A stretch of 64,000 nt of DNA from Cladorhizidae sp. MBARI D1340-BT2 (GCA_028752905.1 JAQNBH010000002.1:18198430-18262429), one strand, 5' to 3'. Positions 34,354 to 46,290 are shown, numbered from the stretch's first letter. Numbers and translations are program-made. The notes: generated by a model from the sequence alone, not told the origin.

Positions 34354-35319
34354 GAGTTGTTTAAGACTTTCCCTTGGCGAGTTGAAACATGAATTTATTG
34401 TGAGTAAATTCCACCTGCTCCAGGGACAGGACAGCATAATCTTGTAGAGTGGTCTGTTTTGAAGATTTTAGTTTCAAAATAGTCTTGGTAGTGATTGCTC
34501 AACCAATTCTCCTGTCTTCAAGAAAGATGACAGCCAGCTTTACCCAACTTATTGAATGATAATCACTTATAAATATTCAACTCTCCATACATAATAAGTA
34601 TGTTCTTCAAGTATACAGAGCTTATAGCTGTAACCACTAGCTATAGCCTTACTGAACTAGTTATCTAGGCATGCCCAGGACCTAATATCTAGCAGACTAT
34701 ATAAAAAAAGCTAGTCATCTACTCTTCCGAGTTCTGAGCAGTAGCTCTGTTGCTGGATGCCTGTACTATATAGAACAGGAACTTATAGCGCAACAGAACT
34801 TAGGTTAGCTATGCTACTTACCAGCATAATGATTTTTTCATGGCTACTCTAGGAAAAGCTGCAACCATTGCAGCTGAGAGCGCAGAAGAAAACTTGGTAG
34901 CTACCTTTGCATGCATAATGACAAAGAGAAAATTTTAGTAACAAAATGTGGGTGTGGTATAATGTGAGATCTGGGTTCATGGTGCTATTTGATTATTTTG
35001 TGTGTCTCCTCTGTGTATGGAGGCAGTCGCTTGTCGAAGGTTGTTTTTTCTGTATGCTAAAATATGTTGCATTTGTCTATTGGATGGAGGTTGTCTGCCT
35101 CTGGGAGCGTCCATTAAGATAGGCTCCACTGTTAGTTATAATCCCAATCTAGTTATGATCGATAGAGAAATATGAGGAAAGAGGAAGAGTGGACGTATTA
35201 CAAAAATATCCTCTTCACAGTTTGGTAGTTACAAATATATTTGTAGTTCTATCTATATACCTGACCCCACATAGTACAATCAACGGTAGCAACAAGACGT
35301 GGGATGTGCCTGTATGTGT

Positions 35320-36034
35320 TTGTGGTGTCTAACAACAAAGGTAGTTGGACTTCGTAGGGCTCTGACTAGTGTATCCCTTCACCGCTCAATAATCAAAAGC
35401 ATTTTTTACCACAACATGTTAGATGACTCTTTACCATAATCATCATGACCAGATCTCCAAAAACTAGACGAAAAAAGTTGAACATTATGCCAAATACTGC
35501 AAGTAAACCGACCTCAGGTTTCCATTTTTCTGTCTTATTGAGGACTTCCTCAGTTAGAGGACAACAAACGACATTGAACTTATGAGCTAAATATCAAGTT
35601 CACAGAGTTAAGTTTGCAGAATTTATGGAGCTTTGTAGTGGTAACCACATTTTTTTAACACTGGTATTATCCCCACTTATTCATTTCTCAAGAGGTATAC
35701 AATGAAATGGTTGGCTAAAAAGTATCATAACTCAAGAATGGTTGAGTTAAAACCTCAAATTCAATTACTATATATAGTGAAGGTATAGAACGATGAAGGA
35801 AAAGAAGAAACAAATTTTTGAGGGTTAATATAAATCACCAAAATGGTCTAAGCCATGTTTCACAGAAATATAAAATCTCAAATTTGAAAATGTACACAAG
35901 GAAATTAAGGAAAGAAGTTTGTTCACAAGACTTCTACAGTTAAAGACACATTAACAGTGGCGGTTAGACAGGAGGGCACTTACTGAATTGCCTCTATGCT
36001 GCTTGAAGATGGAACGCTATCCTCTGTGACTTGA
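35320..36034. repeat. Dispersed repeat, copy B (truncated)
   Basis: Same orientation as copy A (27735-28485) and alignable nearly throughout. It stops exactly where a foldback element begins (CTCTGTGACTTGA|GGGGGG at 36034/36035), while copy A runs on into the integrase exon. It is thus a 3' remnant of the Ginger-like element cut by a later insertion. Confidence 0.75.
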
Positions 36035-36221
36035 GGGGGGACAGTTGCATTTTTGGGGGGAGAGTGACACATGCATTTTCCCCCTTTTTTCCTTCTTGTG
36101 GTTACCACTTTATAACTCCTTAGATTCCGTAAACTTCATGGAATGGACTTGATATTAGCTCAAAAGATAGGCCTCTCTTTGTGCTCTCTGTTGATACTAA
36201 AATATTTTTTATAAGTATAAC

Positions 36222-39200
36222 TAGAGTCCCTGTATATATAAGAGTAATGCCATGACCTTTGACCGGAAGTAATACGGCAGCCATTTTGGACCCAAAATAG
36301 AGCCAGCTGTAATAGTCAAATAGCGTGAATGCCGTCCTGTAGTGCAGTTGGGTGCACTAACCGTGCAGAGAGAGGAGTTAGACTGTTTCGCTTCCCGGCA
36401 GATGCTAACAGAAGGAAAATCTGGGAACAAAAAGTCAGTTGGATCCCGACTCAGCAGAGTAGACTGTGCGAGGTATGTTTAATACAGCTTTATAATTATA
36501 TAGCTAGCTAACTTAACAACAATTTGGATTAACAACAATTTGGAGGCAGTAAATGGCAGCTTGATCAGATATATACATTTGAAAACAGAAGTGAATATCA
36601 TTGATGGACATTACTGGGGGTGGTAGCTAAATGTGTTGAGTTAGAGAGCATGGACAAATGAAGTGAAATGAGCAGGGAGAAGTCAGGGGGATTAAAATTG
36701 GTGGGATATTTGATGGTGTTTTTATTTTGAGCTAGCTAGAGGGTTTTTTTCTTGTATTTTTTTTCAGGAACACTTTGATGAACAACAGTTTGAGAATAAG
36801 AGGGCAGATGGGATACGGAAATTGAAATCAACAGCTGTTCCCACCATCTTCATCCATTGCACAGCTCCAAAGCTAAGAAAGCCTCCCATGAAATGGAAGC
36901 TGTCCTACACTGAAGATGAAGTCTCTACTGTATTGTCAGACTATGCCGCTTCATCAAGTTCATGCAGTCAAAGTGTGCTTGGTAAGTTATAAATGTTATG
37001 TTCCGAATACATTATCTCCTGTCTTATATCTATATGTTCATCTTCATAGATACATGTTGTGGGGAGGAAAGTTCCATGGAAGATCTAGATCAAGTGCATG
37101 TTCCAAATTTACAAGGAGGAATCGATAAAATGAAGATGGAACTGCTACAGGCCAAGAAGAAAATAAAACAATTGGAAAAGGCCAAGAAGCAAAGTTCGCT
37201 GGACTATTCAGATCAGACCAGCTGAAATGTTTGGATCGAGGTGGCATGAGAGGAATAGAGTGGTCTTCTCCTACAGTGAAGAAGGCGTTACAAAAATTGT
37301 TTGTTTGTGGAACGCCAGGTTATAAGTTATTGCTACAAGAAGGATACACCCTACCGTCCATCAGAACTCTTCAAAGAAGGATGCAGACAATTCCCTTTCA
37401 ACCAGGTGTATTGAAACATGTATTTCAATATTTGACTATCAAGATTGAAGGCATGCGAGAAGAGGAAAAGGTGTGTTGTCTGACGCTCGATGAAATGAGC
37501 ATTACGCAGCGCTTGGAATTCGATGTTGAAAGTGGTAGTCTTATCGGGGAAGTCACACTTCCACATCATGATGGAACTGCTACCCATGCATTGATTTTTA
37601 TGCTGGGTGGCATCACCACTAGGTGGAAACAAGCAGTGGCTTATCATTTTACTGGAAATTCTACCAACGGAGCTGTCATAAAGGAAATAATATTAGACAT
37701 TTTGAAGGAGGCACACGGCATAGATCTTAATGTGAAAGTTGTGACGAGTGATATGGGTGCTTCAAACAGAGCCATGTGGCGAAGTTTTGGTGTCGAATGT
37801 GATCGCACAAGATGTATCAACAAGGTTGAACACCCACTAGTGGCAGGAAAATATCTTTATTTCATGGCAGATGTGCCCCATTTGATGAAGAACATTAAAG
37901 CCTCATTTACAAACCATGACACTGTTACTCTCTCTGCTGACACTGTTGAAAAGCACAATCTTGACACACCAATGCTGCGAAAAGACCATTTTATTCAGCT
38001 TGTTGAGTTTCAAGAGAATTTACCCTTAAAGCTGGCCCCAAAAATCACAGAAAAGGCATTGAATGCCAAGCATTTTAACAAAATGAAAGTGTCAAACGCC
38101 ACAAGTGTTATTAGTCATGATGTCAGCTGTGCTCTGAAATATATGGTGGAAGAAGAAGGCAAGAGTCCTGATTTATTGACAACGGCTTGGTTAACAGAGG
38201 TTCTAAGCCACTGGTTTGCACTCATGACTAGCAGAAGTCCACTCACTGCTCTGAGTCTAATGAACCCTGTCAAGTTTCATTAACTTCCTTCAGGGTGTTG
38301 TTAAAATTTTTCGAGGTCTTCGTGTAGGTGAGAGAGGTGAATGGAAACCCATTCAAACAGGTCTTATCTTGTCTACTATTTCTGTCATTGATATAGCTAA
38401 GGAGTTTTTAGTGGACGGATTTGTTTGTTTTCTCACGTCTAGACTTGGACAAGATTGTCTGGAAAACCTATTTTCTCTCATCAGAGTCAGAAAGCCAATT
38501 CCTTCACCTCTTGAGTTTCGTTATGCCCTCAAACATGTGTCTGTTGTACAACTCTTGACATTACCTTGCTCTGGAAATTACCAGAAAGATGATGGGGAAT
38601 ACCTTGCAGATTTTATTGGACAGCCAGTAAAAATGCCTGCTGAACCGGAAACAGCAGAATGTCCAATCTTTTCAGACTGCACTTCTCCTGATGATCTTTC
38701 ACAGGCTGAGCTCAACAGTTTGTACAATGTTGCTGGATATTGTGTAAAAAGTGTACACACATGCGAGAAAACCTGTGAGCTCTGTATAAAGAAGGGACTC
38801 AAAGAATCCAGTGATGCCAACCACCCAGCTTCAGCTCTAACTCTGTTGAAGGAATATCAAGTAGGGTGTCTCACCCATGTATCATCTGATGTATTTGATA
38901 TGTTTATGCAGGTTGAAATGATATTTCGCTCCATGGAGAAGGAATTATTGGTTGTGCATAATGTGAAGAAAATGCTTTTGGAAAAGGCCGAGTTTCAAGT
39001 TGCAAACATTCACCTGCCAAATTGCCATAAATTGAAAACAAAACTTTTGTCCAAATTTATCAACACCAGGTTACATTTTTACTGCAAAAAGAAGAACATG
39101 GCACGTATGCAAGGAAGCAAGCTCGGGTGTGAGATGAGCAGTAAAAGTATGGCCATGAGAAAACTTGTGGAAAATATGGCTTAACTTGTTTGTGTTTTTT

Positions 39201-39634
39201 CCCCCTCAATTCTTTAAATCAAATTGCTGTATATATTATGATGAAAAACCAACTATTATTTATTACACATAATAGTGAAATATTAACAGTGAAATATAAC
39301 AAGATCAAATAATGGCCCTAGATCTACAAGGTCCCATGAGAAGTCAAGTCTCAGTGCTTGGCAAGGGCACTAATAAAATAGTGTTAGAGCAGAGCTATCA
39401 AATGTCTGTTGGCCAGTTGATCCTTAGCATAGAAAATTGCTTGTGAACAAGTTATTGCTAGCTTCCCAGCGTCTAATACAATAATGTAATTTTACTGAGT
39501 TGCTGCTTCCATACAGAATGTCACTTCTCTCTCAAAGAAAAACAATGAAACAGTTAGAAGTCTAGCACGCACCGTCAATTTTTTGGGTCCAAAATGGCGG
39601 CCGCCGCACTACTCGTATATATACAGGGACTCTA
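36222..39634 (+). mobile_element. P-type DNA transposon with THAP-domain transposase
   Basis: Perfect 19-bp terminal inverted repeats (TAGAGTCCCTGTATATATA at 36222-36240, inverse at 39616-39634). They are flanked by a perfect 8-bp target duplication AGTATAAC (36214-36221 and 39635-39642), the size expected for P elements. Subterminal inverted repeats GCCATTTTGGACCCAAAA (about 36280) and TTTTGGGTCCAAAATGGC (about 39581) add support. Length is 3413 bp. It is inserted in foldback copy F1. Inside is a THAP9/P-like transposase gene with two single-base frame breaks. Confidence 0.92.
36329..39184 (+). pseudogene. THAP9/P-element-like transposase
   Basis: Exon 1 (36329-36472) encodes a THAP zinc finger start: MPSCSAVGC, RLFRFPAD. 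Exon 2 (36768-36981, after TTTTTTCAG) completes the C2CH motif as C-E-E-H-F across the splice. Exon 3 starts at 37050 and has a short coiled-coil-like Lys/Leu stretch. The frame then shifts at about 37195-37205 into FRSDQLKCLDRGG and the P-type catalytic core: CLTLDEMSI (first Asp), VVTSDMGASNRAMW (second Asp) and FMADVPHLMKNIKASF. A second single-base shift in TTTCATT (about 38275) leads to GEWKPIQTGLILSTISV and QDCLENLFSLIR (candidate catalytic Glu). The stop is at 39182-39184. The family cuts and pastes P elements in the nucleus. With two frameshifts this copy is probably dead, unless they are assembly errors. Confidence 0.85.
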
Positions 39635-40296
39635 AGTATAACTATAGCCAAGTTACTGGAGCTACAAGTGAGGGAACCTGAATGACCCCGGATTGCCAAG
39701 TGCTAGTCGGCTGAAATTAGCACCAGTTGCAATGAGTATTTTTTTCATTAGGCACTAAAAATTAATGTCGGGTGGAAATGAATTTCGTTAATAATCCATA
39801 AAACATAAAACTCATTTTCCAACCGAGCGTTTTAGCGCCTAATGAAAACACTCAATAGAGTAGGGCTTCCTCTAGCCACTAGTGATAATTTCAACTCTTT
39901 AAACTTGCAATCTTTAGACTTTGCAATCTGGAGATATTTATGCGGCAAAATCAGGCATTCAGGTTTTGAAGTATATAGTTTACATATTAAAAATATTTTG
40001 GTATCAAAAGAGAGCACACAGAGAGACCTAATCAAGTCCACACCATGAAGTTTACAGAATCTACGGAGCTATAAAATGGTAACCACAAGTTTAAAAAAAA
40101 TGCAACCGTTCCCCCCCCCATCCCCTTGAATTGACTCAGAAACACAGTATTTCAAATACCTACTCTGGATCGCGCTGAAATAATTGACGAGTCTTTTTCT
40201 TCGTTCACTACTTAATGTCTAGCATTCACTACTCGTACCTTGAAGGTTCAACAGCTTCACATAGCCACTACAGTGCTATAGCCTAGTACTGTACTC

Positions 40297-41711
40297 GGAT
40301 CAAGTGTCGTTTACGACTCCAGCCATCAAAAAAATCGTGCGCGTTTTTTAATGTTTACGCACGCGCGTTTTGGGTGTCTTTATTATTATTATTTTTTATT
40401 TTTTATTTTTTAACCGTGCCGCGTTTTTTAAAGTTGACGCACGGGCGGGGGTACATGTGACATCACATAATTATAATACTATGTTATAAGATATCACATA
40501 ATTATTATACTATGTTATACCCGTGTATAGGTGTAGTACTTCAATGGTGATTAGGAAAAAAAGCGACCTGAAGGATGGCAAAACTTGGGCATGCCCTAGT
40601 TGTAAATCTCTTCGATCAATTCGGCATGGGAGTTTTTTCTCCAAATCGCACATGGTCCTTCAGACATGGCTCCTACTGATATATTGGTGGGTGAGACAGT
40701 ACCTTGTATTGGATGCAGCAGATGAGTCTGGCTGCAGCAAGAAAAGTGCAATAAATGTGTACCAGTGGCTGAGGGAAGTGTGCTCTGCAGCACTATGTCG
40801 AACACAGATTGTGCTTGGTGGTGTTGGATCCGTTATTCAAATAGACGAGTCACAGTTCACGCACAAACCGAAGGTATCACTGTAACATTGATATACTTGA
40901 ATGGATGATCACTTTCGGTATTGACTGTTTAGCATCATAGAGGCCGCCCACCTACTAAGGAGACTTGGATTTTTGGGATGGTTGACACGGTGCATACGCC
41001 TGCTCTTGGTACACTTGATAAACGTATTGTGCCTATTTCAAAGATTTTAATTCAATGAAATTTATTTAGGTTACATGCGAGTTGTGGATAAGAGGGATGC
41101 AGCCACCTTGCTACCCATTATCCAGGCCCATGCTGCACCTGGATCGATAATCTATTCTGACCAGTGGGCAGCCTATAGGCAGGTGGCTACTCTGCCTGGG
41201 ATTGTGGCACATGAAACTGTGAACCACTCGATTGAGTTTGTGGATCAGAGTACGGGTGTGCACACCCAAAATATTGAATCATATTGGAACAGGGTATGGT
41301 TTGTGGAACATAATTTTATTTTATTTTAACAAGTATTTTTTTAAATTTTAACAACAATTATTATATTGTGCAGGTGAAGGTGAAGCTAAAGAGGATGAAA
41401 GGAGTGCATCGCCACCAGCTTCCATCCTACCTGGATGAGTTTATGTGGCGGGAGAGAAACGGACCAACTGTAGCTTTAACTTACAATAACATTTTAACAG
41501 AAATTAAAACCCAATACCCTGTTTGATTGTATTATTATTTATTTGATATTTTTATTTGGATGATATTTCATGAAAAAAGACTACCCCCTCCAAAACAGCT
41601 GCAATGCAAAAAAAATAAATCATGTGCCCCCGCCCGTGCGTCAACTTTAAAAAACGCGGCACGGTGCGCACGATTTTTTTGATGGCTGGAGTCGTAAACG
41701 ACACTTGATCC
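40297..41711 (+). mobile_element. Merlin DNA transposon
   Basis: 1415 bp. Terminal inverted repeats begin GGATCAAGTGTCGTTTACGA and are identical for 46 bp (40297-40342 against 41666-41711). Similarity resumes at 40411-40450 after a partly duplicated, T-rich insertion in the left arm. A perfect 8-bp target duplication CTGTACTC flanks it (40289-40296 and 41712-41719); Merlin makes 8-9 bp duplications. It encodes an IS1016/ISXO2-type transposase in four inferred exons. It lies about 150 bp upstream of the ATG of the transporter pseudogene. Confidence 0.92.
40544..41526 (+). CDS. Merlin (ISXO2/IS1016-like) transposase
   Basis: Inferred exons: 40544-40873 (donor AAG|GTATCA), 40933-41008 (after TGTTTAG, donor CTTG|GTACAC), 41070-41293 (after TTATTTAG, donor AGG|GTATGG) and 41374-41526 (after TTGTGCAG). 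The joined length is 783 nt, giving 260 residues with no stops. The N-terminus has CSTSMVI and WACPSCKSLRSIRHGSFFSK, the zinc-ribbon-like lead of the family. The DDE core shows VIQIDESQF, HHRGRPP...WIFGMVDT, IIYSDQWAAY and NHSIEFVDQSTGVHTQNIES with YWNRVKVKLKRM. Merlin proteins are usually somewhat longer at the N-terminus, so a small first exon or an earlier start may be missed; the open frame reaches back to about 40502. It looks potentially functional. Confidence 0.75.
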
Positions 41712-41860
41712 CTGTACTCACCGCGCATGAAGTGTTAATAAGCCACTTCCGGGAATCGAACGAAAAAACTGCGTAATAACTCTCGCTTGTAGTTACCCCC
41801 CAGCTAATTAGCTAGACCAAAGAAGCATTCATCTGTGTCTCTGGGGTGTTACGAGTCAGC

Positions 41861-43561
41861 ATGAAAGTTGCAGTTAATCCTTCATCACTGACCTGTGAAA
41901 TAGATAGAAGATCAGATTATGTAACTACATATTATTATACGGTGGATCAAGCAATAGAAAAACTAGGATTTGGGCCTTTTCAGCTCGCTATCTTTTTACT
42001 CTGTGGTTTAACATTGTTTGCAACAAATGCAGAGCTGATGATCCTCACTATCCTCTCCCCAGCAGTCAAATGTCAATGGTCACTCTCCAATGATGAAGAA
42101 GCTATCATCACTTCTATTACCTTTATTGGATGTGCTTTTGGAAGTATATTTTGGGGCGTTATGGGTGACAATTTTGGATGCAAAAAAGCAATTTTTGGAG
42201 TCAATCTGGTTACCCTAATATTTGGTGTCTTGAGTGCCCTTTAACTCACACCAGATGATGCTCGAATTCCAGGTTATCCCCGGATGCTGCATTGTCGTTT
42301 TGGTGTTGGATTTGGAGCTGGTGGATCACCACAAGCTGTAACATATTACATTGAATTCCTCCAACTAAAGAAAAGAGCCATATGCTCTGTGACTGTCTTG
42401 ATCTGGATGACAACTGGAACAATATTTGGAGCTGCCCTAGCTGTAGGAGTGATGGGCCCTAATAAGCTCGGCTGGCACTGGTATCTCGGATTGACTGCTA
42501 TTCCATTGCTAATTGTACTTGTTTTAATTCCTTTTATGCCTGAGTCTGCTCGCTTCCATGTAACTAGAGATAGGAAGAAGGAAGCTATTCAGGTTTTGAG
42601 ATGGGTTGCTGGGTTAAATTTTACATCATTACCTCCTGGAGAGCTTTTGATGCATGAAGATGAATGCAATGAAGATATGCAAAGATATGTAGAAAGGGAA
42701 GAGATCGATCTGAATGACTGTGGAATTAAAGAATGTTCTCCATTTCGTAAATCATTTCCAGCAGAGCGAGAGTGTCATACCAAATCTAGAAAAAGAGAGC
42801 CTTTGGTTTCCAATGTAAAGACACAGATTCAACCCCAAAAAATCTCACTGAATAGAATTGCAAAACTACCACTTTTGTTTTCAAATGAAATGTGGAAAAT
42901 TACACTTCCCCTGTTCTGCCTTTGGTTTGGAAGTACCTGGCTGTACTTTGGCAGTGTCTTACTAACTGCCACCATGCTACTTGACAACCCTCACTGTGAA
43001 GGTAATGTATCTGAGATCTCTCTGTTCAACTTATCTTATGCGCCTAGTTCTGTATCTAGCTCTAATGACAACATATCCAATGTCACATCATGTAATGACA
43101 GTGAATTGGACACAGATGACTACCTAATAATCTTGTATGCTGCAGCAGCTGTAGTGCCATGCATCTTGGTGAACATTGTAATTGTTGAAATCATTGGGAG
43201 AAAACTGACTGTGATAGTCAACTGTATGATAACAATGTTGGGATTCTGTCTACTCTTCATCTGCACTACTAAAACACTTTTAACATTCTTTTTCTTCATC
43301 ATACAAGGATTCAGCACGTCTATTACACAAACATTGTGCATTTATACACTTGAAGTATATCCAACAGACATTCGTGGAGTAGGAATTGGATTTTCTTATG
43401 CTGTATCTCGCATTGGTGGATTTGCTACTCCATATGTGGCTCAAGTGTTGTTCCAGACTAATGACTATGCTACCATTGGCTTATATGCTGGGGCCTGCTT
43501 AGTGATGGTGTTGTTGGTACTGCTTCTGACTGTAGAGACTAGAGGGAAATCCCTGAAATAA
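41861..43561 (+). pseudogene. SVOP-like transporter paralogue with nonsense codon
   Basis: Collinear with 32225-33919, with 3 extra codons near the start and 2 in the YYYTVD stretch. Codon 128 (42242-42244) is TAA where copy 1 has CAA. The frame is open on both sides of it, to a stop at 43559-43561. Motif A reads GDNFGCKK where copy 1 has GDNFGRKK (CGC to TGC), removing an arginine that is near-invariant in MFS proteins. The linker between helices 6 and 7 is shorter and diverged. Helices 7-12 and the glycosylation-site loop are almost identical to copy 1. Re-initiation at 42284 or later would lack helices 1-3. It could also be a polymorphic null allele or a sequencing error. Confidence 0.8.
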
Positions 43562-43999
43562 TAAAATGGTTTTGAACAGCAATAAATGGATATCTTTAGT
43601 ATATGGTTTGTTGTTATTAAACCTCTGAGATAAAGATGCTTGGGAAAAATGGTCTTTGTTCCGTTTGTTGTATGGTCCTCCTTATCCCAGAAGTTTATCA
43701 TTATTTTCACTGTATACATGCTTTTATATATTTGTAATAGCATTTGTCCTGACCTGAGTGTTGTCATAGTAAATAGCACTGTCACAGTCATTTGAATTTT
43801 GTATTCATTTTTTGCATCATGCGATGATCACTCGATGTCAGGTGACTTTCATTTTCACAACACTTACTCTACTCTTTTATGTTCTGTTTGAATCATATTA
43901 CTGTCCCTCATAGACTTTTAGCAAGTTTATATTATATACCTATGTCTGAATAGTGTTCATTTTTTAAATTTGCAGCAATGCTTATTGCATTCTTCTTTT

Positions 44000-44005
44000 A
44001 ATAAA
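44000..44005 (+). terminator. Candidate polyadenylation signal, copy 2
   Basis: AATAAA in TTTTAATAAAGAATAAAG, the counterpart of 34348-34353. Confidence 0.3.
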
Positions 44006-45044
44006 GAATAAAGATTTGTTTACGACTTCCCCTTTGTGAGTTGTAACACTTATTTTTGGCCAGTAAATTACACTTGCTCGAGGGACAGGACAGCAGAGTT
44101 GTCTGTTTTGAAGATTTTAGTTTCAAAATGGCAATTGCTCAACCAATTCCCAGGGCTTCCTCCATTTACTTCCTGTCTTCAAGAAAGATGACAGCCAGCT
44201 TTACCCATCAACAATAACTTTTTGATATATATTCAGCATTCTTAATAATTATGTTCTTTAAGTATACAGAGATTATAGTGCTAACTACTGGCTATACATT
44301 ACTGAACTAGTTATCTATATAGGCATGTCCATATCTAGTAGACTATTAGTAAAAGTCATCTACTCTATAGAGTTCTGTATAGATATAATTAGCTCTGTTA
44401 CTGGATGCCTGTACTATATAGAACAAGAACAACCAATGCTTATAGTGGCACCAGAACTTAGGTTAGCAATGCTACTTACCAGTGCAATTAGCCACTCTAG
44501 GAGTAGCTGCGACCATTGCAGCTGAGAGCACAGAAGAAAACTTAGTAGCTGGCTTTGTGCTTATAATGACAAAGAGAGAATTTTAGTAACAAAATGTGGG
44601 TGAGGTATAATGTGAGATCTGGTTGCATGGTAATTGTTTGCTATTTGGTTATTTTGTATGTCTCCTGTCTAGATTATGGTGGAAGTTGCTTGTCGGTGGC
44701 AGTTTTTCTGTGTGCTAAAATATTTTACATTTATCCATTGGATGGAGGTTGTCCACTTCTGGGAGGGTCCGTTTAGATAGGCTTCACTGTTAGTTATAAT
44801 CCCAATCTAGTTATGATCGATAGAGAAATAATTTATGAGGAAAGAGGAAGAGTGGACGTAAATTACAATAACATCCTCTTCACAGTTTGGTGAATATTAG
44901 CCATCTTTACAGTTACAAATATATTTGTAGTTCTATCTACATTATGTGACAATATAGAAACCCAATTAGCTTCAAACTGCAGGTGTGTGTTAATTTGTGA
45001 CCATTGTTACTATTTAAAAAATCTGTTTAGCTACCTAGCTATCA

Positions 45045-45608
45045 AGCAAAATATAACCCACTACAAGCTATTAGCTTCCAGATTATCCTTGTTGAAATCA
45101 ACAAGCCGTTTACATGAGGATTAATACAGAAGCTATGATAAGGCAGCCGAGTGTGTGTTTGTGAGTGTGTGTGTGTATGTAAGTGTGAGTGTGTGTGTGC
45201 ATGAATGTGTGCATGCATGTGTGTGCATGTGTATGTGCATGCTCATGTCGAGTCTGTGCCCAGCCAATCACACTTCATATTGGAGTGTGCAATGCCATTT
45301 CCCACATACAATGGCAAAACACAACAACAACAACATTTGAATCTCAGCTAAAACTCACTTTGGCAGGTTGCAGATTTTGACCTCAAAAATACTTCCAGCA
45401 TCACGAATCATTTGAGTAGGTAGTCAAGTAGTATCCCCCAAAAAGCCTTAAAGTCTGGTAAATTCATCTTCAACATCTTGTATCATCTTCTATCTATCTA
45501 TCTCACATAACATGTATTAAATGCGCTGGTCATGATTTTAATGCTAGCCTGTCCAAATGATGAATTAATTTCTTGGTTCATCACTAATCATGTTCGATAA
45601 AACACCCA
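45045..45608. repeat. Dispersed repeat D, copy 1 (contains TG microsatellite)
   Basis: Aligns with 54558-55150: CAAAATATAACCCACTACAA, TTTACATGAGGATTAATACA, AAGGCAGCCGAGTGTGTG, a (TG)n run, GCCCAGCCAATCACACTTCA and CCCAAAAAGCCTTAAAGTCT. The ORFs across the TG run are artefacts. Confidence 0.8.
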
Positions 45609-46290
45609 AAAATTGGTAAAATGTGTTGTCAATGTCATACAAATAGTGAATAGCAAAAATATTCAACCAAAGCAGATAACCACTTATTATGCATGTATAT
45701 ATGTCGTGTTGATCTACAGGCGGAGTACACCTGAACCACCGAAATTTGAACGCATATTTGTAGCCGGTATAACACCCCCCCCTTTCTTTTGTGAAGAAAT
45801 TTTTTATACCATCTTGTTGCTCATTCTATGTGCTCTAAGAAAATAGGTGAAATGTCTCTATAGGCATCTTTTCTTAGAAGATACATCCAAAAAGGCAAGG
45901 GTTACTCCAAAAATTGCACCTCCCAAACTGTGGGCAAGGATAATTCAAAAGTGCCTGGTCTACAGATGCCCAAATTTGGTTTGTGGCTTACCAAGACATT
46001 TAGCTGTGATATGACAGTGGCATATTTATCAACACATCTCATGTTCATTAGTTCTAAGGCATTTCATTTCCAACCACGCAAAATGCACGCAAAATCTCTG
46101 ACGGTCACCTCTTCTAATCACCATAACTCGGCAATACTTCAAGTAAAAAAAGAATTGAAACCGTTATATCACAGAGCACTAAAAGAGCTCTCAAATGAAC
46201 CCTCAAATATTAAAATTGAGTGAAGTGTGGCAAAGTTATGTTTACCACCAAATCAGAACAAAATAGATTTTAAAAATTCCTGGGAATAGG
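45609..46290. other. Intergenic, no gene recognised
   Basis: ORFs at 45613-45846 and 45930-46223 have no recognisable motif. The flanking repeat structure suggests old transposon debris, without proof. Confidence 0.4.

Larger units (their letters stand above)
31990..35262. repeat. Segmental duplication copy 1 (SVOP-like gene plus flanks)
   Basis: Matches 40160-44942, apart from the Merlin insertion there, from about 220 bp upstream of the ATG (TACCTTGAAGGTTCAACAG, GCGAACGAAAAAACTGCG, CAAAGAAGCATTCATCTGTG) through the whole gene. The match continues about 1.35 kb beyond the stop, to ATATTTGTAGTTCTATCTA. Coding identity looks well above 90 percent by eye; flanks have more small indels. Confidence 0.85.
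36035..40119. mobile_element. Foldback element F1, split by the P element
   Basis: The outer ends are GGGGGGACAGTTGCATTTTT (36035) and its degenerate inverse AAAAAATGCAACCGTTCCCC ending about 40119. Without the nested P element (36222-39634 plus one 8-bp target duplication) it is about 0.66 kb. It is nearly palindromic: the phrase GTAAACTTCATGGAATGGAC on the left is mirrored by GTCCACACCATGAAGTTTAC on the right. TGTGCTCTCTGTTGATACTA is mirrored by TATCAAAAGAGAGCACACAG. No coding capacity. Copies F2 and F3 are in this window. Confidence 0.8.
40160..44942. repeat. Segmental duplication copy 2 (SVOP-like pseudogene plus flanks, with Merlin)
   Basis: Counterpart of 31990-35262. Removing the Merlin element and one 8-bp target duplication restores collinearity. 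Small indels in the 3' flank (44240-44640) make it slightly different in length. Confidence 0.85.

Noticed and set aside
42284..43561. Copy 2 as a separate short transporter gene starting downstream of the stop
   Set aside because: It would begin in the middle of the fold, without helices 1-3, and the upstream frame is collinear with copy 1, so a nonsense-bearing pseudogene is simpler.
45155..45340. Small Cys/Val-rich ORFs at the TG microsatellites (also 54670-54870)
   Set aside because: Microsatellite translation; both copies are parts of a dispersed repeat.
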